Part shown: piece after piece, positions 1 through 5,597 of the stretch
How the letters are laid out: each line of letters starts with the position of its first letter
Position numbering within the stretch: the first letter of the stretch is position 1
Origin: Devosia sp.
Lineage (GTDB): Bacteria; Pseudomonadota; Alphaproteobacteria; Rhizobiales; Devosiaceae
Length of the DNA stretch: 6,237 nucleotides
Assembly: GCA_016793415.1 (NCBI GenBank)
Contig: JAEUMC010000054.1
Location: forward strand, 1 to 6,237
Direction of reading: 5' to 3'
Program-made: the position numbers and the translations under genes
The notes under the pieces: model-generated
Databases searched by the model: none
Told to the model about the DNA's origin: nothing
What the model saw: the letters and a program-made list of their open reading frames with translations, nothing else

Positions 1-663
1 AACGCGGCCGGCGCGCATCGTCGTCACGCGCTGCGCCAGCTCGCGCACTTCCTTGAGCTTGTGCGAGATGAAGAGGATTGTGAGGCCGCGCTCGCGCAGG
101 GTAACCAGACGCCGGAACAGCTCCTCGGTCTCGGGGGGCGACAGCACCGCCGTCGGTTCATCGAGGATGAGGATGCGGGTGCGGCGCGACAGCGCCTTGA
201 GGATCTCGACCTTCTGCTGGGCGGCGACCGAAAGCGTGGAGAGCGTCGCGTCGGGATCGATCTCGAGATTGAACTGCTCGGCCAGCTCGAGCACCCGGGC
301 CCGGGCCCTCGCCCGGTCGATGAAGGGACCGCGCCGGGGAGCCTGGCCAAGCAGGATGTTCTCGGCGACGCTCAGCCCGCCGATCAGTGAGAAATGCTGG
401 TGCACCATGCCGATGCCCAGTGCCGCCGCGGCGCGGGGGCTATCGATCTGCGCCGGCACGCCATCGAGGGCGATGCCGCCCGATGTCGGCGCCTCCAGAC
501 CCGACAGGATCTTCATCAGCGTCGACTTGCCGGCGCCATTCTCGCCGCAGATGGCGTGAATGGTGCCGGCCTCGACCGCGAAGCTGACGCCGGACAGGGC
601 GACCGTCCCGTTGGGGTAGGTTTTTGAAACCTGCTCGAAGCGAATATGGGGACGGTCGCGCAT
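1..663 (-). CDS. ABC transporter ATP-binding protein (nucleoside/sugar importer type), N-terminal part, cut by left edge
   Basis: The reading frame runs open from ATG at 663 to base 1, giving 221 residues and no stop, so the gene continues beyond the window. It is a cytoplasmic ATPase subunit of an importer. Visible motifs are Walker A GENGAGKST (residues 40-48), the Q-loop Gln in VHQHFSL (Q89), a signature region LSVAAQQKVEI (144-154), Walker B ILILDEPT (164-171) and the H-loop in ISHK (H201). The VHQHFSL and QQKVEILKAL wording is typical of the RbsA/YufO-like ATPases, which carry two ABC domains in about 500 residues, so I infer that a second domain lies to the left. The signature has Ala-Ala where many relatives have Gly. 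The start is fixed: the only in-frame codons before it are TCG and ACG after the TGA of the binding-protein gene, six bases away. No clear Shine-Dalgarno sequence is present, so translation probably depends on coupling to the upstream gene. Permease genes are expected further left. Confidence 0.93.
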   Translation of the reverse strand, partial: MRDRPHIRFEQVSKTYPNGTVALSGVSFAVEAGTIHAICGENGAGKSTLMKILSGLEAPTSGGIALDGVPAQIDSPRAAAALGIGMVHQHFSLIGGLSVAENILLGQAPRRGPFIDRARARARVLELAEQFNLEIDPDATLSTLSVAAQQKVEILKALSRRTRILILDEPTAVLSPPETEELFRRLVTLRERGLTILFISHKLKEVRELAQRVTTMRAGRV

Positions 664-669
664 CGTCGA

Positions 670-1776
670 TCAGGGCCGGGCGCCGTCGCGCAGGGCGTTC
701 AGCTGCTCGGGCGTCAGGGCGAAGCCCGAGGAGACCTTGATCGAGCCATCGATGATGCCGGCTTTGGCGGCGGCGATCCTGCCCTTCAGCGTTTCGGACG
801 CCAGTGTCGCCATGTTGCCGGTTTCGACCAGCCCGACGGCGTCTTCCTTGAGCCCGATGGCTTCGATCCGGCCGACCGGCAGCTTGCCTTCGACATAGAG
901 GTCGAAGGCGCGCAGCAGCGTCACGTCGACCTTCTTGAGCATGGAGCTGACCACCTTGCCGGCCATCTCAGGGTCACCGTCCTTGAAGATCGCCTCCTGG
1001 TCGGAGTTGACGCCGATGGCGTAGCGGCCGGCTTCCTTGGCTGCGGCCAACTGGCCGAGGCCGGTGAGGCCTGCAACGTTGAAGCCGATCGCCGTGCCGG
1101 CGCGGTACTGGGCGAGCGCCAGTTCCTTGCCCTTGGCGGCATCGTTGAACGAGCCGGCATAGGCGATCGCGACCTTGACCTCCGGGCTGACCGAGCGGGC
1201 GCCCTCGATGTAGCCGACGAGGAAATCGTTGATGACCGGAATGTCCATGCCGCCGAGGAAGCCGATGCTGTTGCCCCAGTCGGCCGGGATGGTGCCCTCG
1301 GCGATCAGCCCGGCGGCGAGGATGCCGGCGAGGTACGAGCCTTCGTTCTGGTTGAAGGTCACCGAATAGACGTTGCCGAAATTGCCTTGTTCGTAGGGCA
1401 CCACGCCGTCGATCAGGATGTAGGTCTTGTCGGGGTATTGCGGCGCGATCTCGTTGATGATGTCGGAGATCTCGAAGGTGCAGCCGACGATGATGTCCCA
1501 GTCGCCCTCCGAGGCATCCTGGAAGGTGGCCAGCCACTTGGTCTGGTCGGTGCCCATTTCGATGACCTTGGTCTCGACGGCATCGCCGTACTTGGCCTTG
1601 ATCTGCTCCATGCCCAGGGCGCCCAGGTCGAAGTAGGATTTGTCGCCCAGGTTGCCGTTGACGAGGAAGACGATCCTCTTGGGCTCGGCGGCGAGGGCGC
1701 CGGGGATGCCCAGCGCGGTGATGGCGGTGCCGGCAAGCAGCAGCGCGGTAAAGCGGCGGCGAGAGAGTGTCGTCAT
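670..1776 (-). CDS. BMP/PnrA-family ABC transporter substrate-binding protein with Tat signal
   Basis: A 368-residue periplasmic binding protein of the basic membrane protein (BMP) family, whose characterised members (PnrA/TmpC, NupN) bind purine nucleosides. Residues 1-30 form an export signal with a twin-arginine motif SRRRF (5-9), a hydrophobic stretch and a likely cleavage site after ALA (27-29). There is no lipobox Cys, so it should be soluble in the periplasm. Family hallmarks are GDKSYFD (44-50), SVTFNQNEGSYLAG, GGMDIP (175-180) and GVNSDQ (255-260). I chose ATG at 1776 over the longer TTG frame from 1806, because AGGAG lies nine bases before 1776 and the twin-arginine motif then falls at residues 5-9. 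It lies six bases before the ABC ATPase gene and in the same frame, and 96 bases after the amidohydrolase gene. It should deliver ligand to that transporter. The family suggests a nucleoside, purine or related ligand, but the sequence does not settle this. Confidence 0.93.
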   Translation of the reverse strand: MTTLSRRRFTALLLAGTAITALGIPGALAAEPKRIVFLVNGNLGDKSYFDLGALGMEQIKAKYGDAVETKVIEMGTDQTKWLATFQDASEGDWDIIVGCTFEISDIINEIAPQYPDKTYILIDGVVPYEQGNFGNVYSVTFNQNEGSYLAGILAAGLIAEGTIPADWGNSIGFLGGMDIPVINDFLVGYIEGARSVSPEVKVAIAYAGSFNDAAKGKELALAQYRAGTAIGFNVAGLTGLGQLAAAKEAGRYAIGVNSDQEAIFKDGDPEMAGKVVSSMLKKVDVTLLRAFDLYVEGKLPVGRIEAIGLKEDAVGLVETGNMATLASETLKGRIAAAKAGIIDGSIKVSSGFALTPEQLNALRDGARP

Positions 1777-1872
1777 CGGGTCTTGCTCCTGTGTACCCGG
1801 TTGCAAACGGACTAACGCTTCAAAATCAATGACGTGGAGCGCTTCGCCGGTTCAGTGAAACGGTGAAACGCT
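1777..1872 (-). other. Intergenic gap between amidohydrolase and binding-protein genes
   Basis: This 96-base gap is the only real spacing in the window. It holds the hairpin at 1837-1873, the Shine-Dalgarno site at 1786-1790 and a short imperfect palindrome at 1797-1810. I looked for a sigma-70-type promoter. On the minus strand a TTGATT hexamer is present but has no good -10 partner at proper spacing, so I do not call a promoter. Transcription of the transporter genes is therefore most simply explained by read-through from the upstream genes, modulated by the hairpin. Confidence 0.5.
1786..1790 (-). promoter_or_regulatory. Shine-Dalgarno site of the BMP binding-protein gene
   Basis: Read on the minus strand this is AGGAG, ending nine bases before ATG at 1776. 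It decides the start of the binding-protein gene, because the upstream in-frame TTG at 1806 would place the twin-arginine motif ten residues further in. Confidence 0.7.
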
Positions 1873-1873
1873 C
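1837..1873 (-). repeat. Imperfect 17-bp inverted repeat (hairpin) in the catabolism/transport gap; probable degenerate rhizobial-type intergenic repeat
   Basis: The arms 1837-1853 and 1857-1873 are inverted copies matching at 14 of 17 positions, separated by the three bases 1854-1856. In RNA one of the three mismatches becomes a G-U pair, so a stable stem is expected. The last arm base is also the last base of the amidohydrolase stop codon TAG (1875-1873), so the hairpin begins directly at the end of that gene. No run of T follows the stem in the direction of transcription, so it does not look like a classical intrinsic terminator. The wording of the arms (GAAACGGTGAAACGCTCTAG on the plus strand) resembles a palindromic intergenic repeat that I recall as common in rhizobial genomes; that link rests on memory, not on a search. 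It may stabilise the upstream mRNA end or attenuate transcription into the transporter genes. Confidence 0.65.
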
Positions 1874-3246
1874 TAGTCCCGGCCGATGGGGCTGATGGCT
1901 CCATCGGTGTGTTTGGCGAGCCAGGCGGCCCGGCGGAAGAACAGGCCGGGTACCACCTCGTGCACGCGCGCGATGAGGTCGGTCATGTCGGCCGTCTTCA
2001 GCTGTCCGTCCTCGACGATGATGCGGCCATCGACCATGGTGAGGTCGACATCGCCGCCGCGCACCGCGTGGACGAGATTGTGGTGCAGGTTCCCATCCAC
2101 CCCGCCGAACAACGGGGTGAGCCGCGGCGTATCGGTGCGCAGCGCGATCAGGTCGGCCTTCTTGCCGCGCTCCAGCGAGCCGATCTCGTCGTCCTTGCCG
2201 ATGGCGCGGGCGCCTTCGATGGTTGCCATGCGCAGCACGTCCCAGGCCGGCATGGCGGCGGCATCGAGGCTGGCGAACTTCGCCAGCAGCGAGGTGAACT
2301 TCATCTCCTCGAACATATCGAGGTTGTTGTTCTCCTTTTCGCCGTCGGTGCCGATGCCCACGGCGACGCCGGCCCGGCGCAGCTTGGCCACCGGGGCCGC
2401 GCCGCTCGCCAGCTTCATGTTGCTGGTCGGGTTGTGTGCCACCGCGACGCCGCGCCGCGCCAGCAGCGCGATCTCGTCGTCGTCGAGCCAGACGCAGTGG
2501 GCCAGCAGGGTGCGTGGCGCCTCCAGCAGCCCGAGCTTTTCGAGCGCCGGGATGGAGCGGCAGCCATAGCGGCGCTGCATCTCGCGCAGCTCCACCTCGG
2601 CCTCGTTGGAATGGGTGTGGAAGCCGGTTCCGAATTTCTGCGCCAGTGCGATGGCGCGGGTATGCGCGGCTTCGGTGGCGTAGAAGGCATGCTCGAGACC
2701 GACCCAGACCTCGACACGCCCCTGGGCGCCGCCGTGCCAGCTCTCGAGCAGCGCCTCGGTATCGTCGAGGTGGTCGAAATAGTCGTAGTCGGGATGCTCG
2801 CCGACATAGGGCACCATCACCGTGCGATTGCCGATCTGCTCGGCGGCGCGGGCGCTGCCCTGCATGTAGCGCCACATGTCGACCACCGTGGTGGTGCCCG
2901 AGAGCACGGCCTCGGCGTAGCAGAGAAAGCTCGCGGCTTCGGCGTCCTCGGGCCGCAGCACGCGGTGCATCGGGTCGATATACATCCGCAGCCAGTCCCA
3001 GACCGGCAGCCCCTCGGCCGTGCCGCGCAACAGGCCGGAGTGGAGGTGCGCGTTGACGAGGCCGGGCATCAGCAGGCGGTTGGTCAGCCGGCGCACCGGC
3101 ACGCCGGCATAGCGGGTGCGCAGTTCCGCCGCCGGGCCGACCGCCGCGATGCGGTCACCCTCGATGGCCACCGCGCCGTCGGCGATCACCTGGTTGGCCG
3201 GGTCCATGGTCAGGACATGGTCGGCGTGCAGCAGCATGGTGATCAT
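1873..3246 (-). CDS. Amidohydrolase, SAH/MTA-deaminase and TrzN/AtzA-like group
   Basis: A 457-residue cytoplasmic metal-dependent hydrolase, close to the usual length of this group. Its members deaminate or dechlorinate nitrogen heterocycles such as adenosine derivatives, guanine-like bases and s-triazines. Seen in the sequence are an N-terminal beta-sandwich segment, metal ligands H67 and H69 in NAHLHSG, H212 with the catalytic E215 in HTHSNE, H250 in LAHCVWL, and metal/catalytic D301 in GTDG. PTSNMKLASG follows H271, and the C-terminal GSLERGKKADLI returns to the beta-sandwich. All core catalytic residues are present, so it should be active. The stretch GEKENNN right after D301 differs from the AASNN-type wording of SAH deaminases, so the exact substrate is open. 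ATG at 3246 overlaps the TIM-barrel stop codon by four bases (ATGA) and has GGAG seven bases upstream. An ATG three codons later (3237) is a weaker alternative. Product could also be called guanine deaminase-like or chlorohydrolase-like. Confidence 0.93.
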   Translation of the reverse strand: MITMLLHADHVLTMDPANQVIADGAVAIEGDRIAAVGPAAELRTRYAGVPVRRLTNRLLMPGLVNAHLHSGLLRGTAEGLPVWDWLRMYIDPMHRVLRPEDAEAASFLCYAEAVLSGTTTVVDMWRYMQGSARAAEQIGNRTVMVPYVGEHPDYDYFDHLDDTEALLESWHGGAQGRVEVWVGLEHAFYATEAAHTRAIALAQKFGTGFHTHSNEAEVELREMQRRYGCRSIPALEKLGLLEAPRTLLAHCVWLDDDEIALLARRGVAVAHNPTSNMKLASGAAPVAKLRRAGVAVGIGTDGEKENNNLDMFEEMKFTSLLAKFASLDAAAMPAWDVLRMATIEGARAIGKDDEIGSLERGKKADLIALRTDTPRLTPLFGGVDGNLHHNLVHAVRGGDVDLTMVDGRIIVEDGQLKTADMTDLIARVHEVVPGLFFRRAAWLAKHTDGAISPIGRD

Positions 3247-4082
3247 CGGGCGTCTCCGCTGGCGGCCCAGAGCTGGCGCGCCAGGTCCTTGAGGGTGAGC
3301 GAGTCGGCCCAGCGGTCGGAGAGGTCCCGTCCGTCGGCGCCGGTAATGGCATAGGGCGGCGCGCCGAGCTCGCAGAGAAAGCTCAGCGTCGCGTCAGCCG
3401 CCGAGCGGGCCCGCCACGCGCTGAAGCCGCGCTGCCACCAGGTGGCGAACTGCGCCACCCAGGGGGCGTGCTGGGCAAAGCCGATCTCGGCCTGCACCTG
3501 CTCGCTGGTCGCCACCCGGCCGTGAAAGCCTTCGGCATTGGCGAGGATGCGGGTGATGCGGGCATCGATCTCAGCGCTGACCGGCAGCCCGATCTCGCCG
3601 CCAACCACACAGTGCGACAGGTCCACGGTGAGCGCGAGCCACGGGCAGGCGTCGAGCAGCGCGAGGCTGAAGAGCAGGTCGTTGGTGAGCCGGCCGCGGT
3701 GGGTTTCGATCCGCACCGGGAAATCGACCTCGTCGGCGAGCCGGCGCCAGCCCTCCAGCACCTGCACGGCTTCGGCGACGCTGGCGGTGCGGATATCAGG
3801 CTGCACGTTGAGCTGATCGAGCCCGAACGCGGTGCCCCAGTCGAGCGCCGGCTTCAGCGCATCGACGCTGTGCGGCAGGGCCAGGCCCTCGAGCCGGAGG
3901 CCGCGCTCGCCCGCCAGCTGCGCCACCTGCCGCGCCTCGTTCCGCTCGATCCACAGCGTGCCGGCGCCGTCGAAGCCGACGGCCCCGATCAGGTCGAGCC
4001 GGGCTTCAAGCGTCGGCGGGCACGGCGGATGGCTCAGCCCCTCGAAGCTCCACAGCGATTGCAGCACGGCCAGCTTCTGCAT
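3243..4082 (-). CDS. Sugar phosphate isomerase/epimerase-like TIM-barrel protein
   Basis: A 279-residue protein of the xylose-isomerase-like (AP-endonuclease 2) TIM-barrel superfamily, whose members are isomerases, epimerases and dehydratases of sugars, inositols and keto-acids that use a divalent metal. Candidate metal and active-site residues occur in the expected order: E126 in RIETHRG, D154 and H157 in VDLSHC, H187 and R189 in HGRVAT, and E199. The length is normal and there is no signal peptide, so it is cytoplasmic. The assignment is to the superfamily only and I do not recognise a specific enzyme. ATG at 4082 has GAGGGG six bases upstream, and that site overlaps the ferredoxin TGA stop, so coupling is likely. 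Its end overlaps the amidohydrolase start by four bases. Context suggests a step acting on a fragment released by the P450 or the amidohydrolase. Confidence 0.85.
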   Translation of the reverse strand: MQKLAVLQSLWSFEGLSHPPCPPTLEARLDLIGAVGFDGAGTLWIERNEARQVAQLAGERGLRLEGLALPHSVDALKPALDWGTAFGLDQLNVQPDIRTASVAEAVQVLEGWRRLADEVDFPVRIETHRGRLTNDLLFSLALLDACPWLALTVDLSHCVVGGEIGLPVSAEIDARITRILANAEGFHGRVATSEQVQAEIGFAQHAPWVAQFATWWQRGFSAWRARSAADATLSFLCELGAPPYAITGADGRDLSDRWADSLTLKDLARQLWAASGDAR

Positions 4083-4092
4083 CGTCGGCCCC

Positions 4093-4413
4093 TCAGTACT
4101 GGGCCGCAGGCAGGTGCAGCACCAGCCCGTCGAGTTCGTCGCTCAGCCGGAGCTGACAGGTCAGCCGGCTTTCGGGGCGCGGGTCGATGACGCATTCGAT
4201 CATCGCCGCTTCACTGTCCGAAGGCGGCGCCAGCCGCTGCAACCAGCCCGGCTCGACATAGCAATGGCAGGTGCCGCAGGCGCAGGCGCCGCCGCATTCG
4301 GCGAGGATCACCTCGATGCCGGCATTGACGGCGACCGACATGACCGACTGGCCGACATCGCCGGTGGCCTCGGTTGTGCTGCCGTCGGCGGCAACGAACG
4401 TGATGCGGGGCAT
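4093..4413 (-). CDS. [2Fe-2S] ferredoxin, adrenodoxin/putidaredoxin type
   Basis: A 106-residue electron carrier that passes single electrons from the neighbouring reductase to the P450. The cluster ligands are C40, C46, C49 and C86, a C-x5-C-x2-C-x36-C spacing identical to the adrenodoxin pattern. The characteristic ECGGACACGTCH stretch and the LTCQL ending of the last ligand are clear. Extra cysteines at 44, 51 and 74 are not expected to bind the cluster, and C51 sits where relatives often have Val. It is a soluble cytoplasmic protein without a signal peptide. ATG at 4413 shares its first base with the TGA stop of the reductase gene (TGATG) and has AAGGAG eight bases upstream. Order and overlap make it the dedicated partner of this P450 rather than an iron-sulfur assembly ferredoxin. 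Confidence 0.95.
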   Translation of the reverse strand: MPRITFVAADGSTTEATGDVGQSVMSVAVNAGIEVILAECGGACACGTCHCYVEPGWLQRLAPPSDSEAAMIECVIDPRPESRLTCQLRLSDELDGLVLHLPAAQY

Positions 4414-5597
4414 CAGGCAGGCTCCTTCATGTGGTTCAGGCTGGCCATCTCGCCGGCCATGCGGCGACGCGCCTGCATGAAGGCGCGCGGCGCGTTGACC
4501 GCCTCGACGGCGCGGAGCACCCCGTCACGCACGAAATGGCGGACGAAGTCGCCTTCGCCATGCACCGTCTCGATGCGATCGAGCGGCGAGGCGATGCCGG
4601 CCAGTTGGATCTTCAGGTCGAACTGATCCGACCAGAACCATGGGATGGTGGCGTCGGGCGCCGGCTGGCCGGCAATGCCGGCGGCGACCGCGCGGGCCTG
4701 CTCGAGCGCATTATTGACGCTCTCGAGCCGCAAGGCCGGGCCGTAGAGCGGGTGGTCGAAGCGGGTGCAGTCGCCCGCGGCAAAAATGGCGGGGTCGGAC
4801 GTGCGCCCGGCAGCGTCGACCAGGATGCCGCGGTCGGTCGCGAGGCCGGCAGAGCGGGCCAGCTGGTCGTTCGCATCGGCGCCGACGCCGACGATGACGA
4901 GGTCGGCCGGCAGGGCCTCGCCCGAGCTCAGGAGCACCGCCGTGGCGCGGGCCTCGCCGGCGATCGAGGCGATGCTGACGCCGCAGCGCAGGTCGACCCC
5001 GCGGGCCCGGTGCGCCGTTTCGAGATAGGCCGAAAGGTCGGCCGATGCCGCCCGGGCCAGCAGCCGCGGGGCAGCCTCGAGCACGGTGACCGCCACCCCG
5101 GCGCGGGTCAGGCTGCCGGCGAGTTCGAGCCCGACAAAGCCGCCGCCGATAAGGACGGCCCGCCGCGTCTCGGCCAGCAGGCCGCGCAGCCGCACCAGAT
5201 CGGCATAATCCTTGAGCGACACGACATTGGGCAGGTGCGCGCCGGCCAGCTGCAGGCGGCGCGGCACCGAGCCGGTGGCCAGCACCAGCCGGTCATAATC
5301 GAGCCTTTCCCCTTCGCCGAGGCGGAGCCGCTGCGCTTGCCGGTCGATGCCGGCGACCTCGACGCCGAGGCGCAGCGCAATGGTGCGTTGGGCGATGAAG
5401 TCGCGTGTCCGGATCGCCAGCTCGTCGGCGCCGATCGGCTCGGCGAGGCCGCGCTTCGACATCGGCGGCCGGTGATAGGGCAGATGCGCCTCGTTGCCGA
5501 CCAGCGTCACGCCGCCAGCATGCCCGAGCTCGCGCAGGCTGAGCGCCACCTGCAATCCGGCCTGGCCGGACCCGACGATGGCAACGTGCATCGCCAC
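4413..5597 (-). CDS. Ferredoxin reductase, FAD/NAD(P)-binding (putidaredoxin reductase-like)
   Basis: A 394-residue flavoprotein that takes electrons from a reduced nicotinamide cofactor and feeds the adjacent ferredoxin. The FAD dinucleotide-binding motif GSGQAG is at residues 9-14, LATGS at 106-110, the second Rossmann motif GGGFVGLE at 151-158, and the FAD-contact motif FAAGDC at 272-277. The family-typical PWFWSDQFDLKIQ lies at 319-331. E174 near the end of the second nicotinamide-domain strand suggests NADH rather than NADPH. The frame opens with GTG at 5597, directly after the P450 stop TAA at 5600-5598 and in the same frame. An ATG two codons later (5591) is an equally good start; both share only a weak AGGCGG upstream, so the start is undecided between them. 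The end overlaps the ferredoxin start by one base. No membrane segment is visible. Confidence 0.94.
   Translation of the reverse strand: MAMHVAIVGSGQAGLQVALSLRELGHAGGVTLVGNEAHLPYHRPPMSKRGLAEPIGADELAIRTRDFIAQRTIALRLGVEVAGIDRQAQRLRLGEGERLDYDRLVLATGSVPRRLQLAGAHLPNVVSLKDYADLVRLRGLLAETRRAVLIGGGFVGLELAGSLTRAGVAVTVLEAAPRLLARAASADLSAYLETAHRARGVDLRCGVSIASIAGEARATAVLLSSGEALPADLVIVGVGADANDQLARSAGLATDRGILVDAAGRTSDPAIFAAGDCTRFDHPLYGPALRLESVNNALEQARAVAAGIAGQPAPDATIPWFWSDQFDLKIQLAGIASPLDRIETVHGEGDFVRHFVRDGVLRAVEAVNAPRAFMQARRRMAGEMASLNHMKEPA

Noticed and set aside
1777..1806. Ten-codon N-terminal extension of the binding protein from TTG at 1806
   Set aside because: It begins with a rare start codon, lies over the Shine-Dalgarno site used by ATG 1776, and adds a non-signal-like segment before the twin-arginine motif.
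646..1815. Plus-strand open frame of 389 codons opposite the BMP gene
   Set aside because: It mirrors the binding-protein gene, has a biased composition and no motif, and its reading would conflict with the well-supported minus-strand gene and its ribosome-binding site.
1777..1836. Sigma-70-type promoter for the transporter genes
   Set aside because: TTGATT on the minus strand resembles a -35 box, but no acceptable -10 hexamer lies 16 to 18 bases downstream.
1837..1873. Rho-independent terminator
   Set aside because: The stem is plausible but no T-rich tract follows it in the direction of transcription.
1909..3354. Plus-strand open frame of 481 codons opposite the amidohydrolase gene
   Set aside because: The opposite strand carries an amidohydrolase with all metal ligands. 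The plus frame is rich in His, Gly, Val and Asp without any domain, as expected from a complement of G+C-biased codons.
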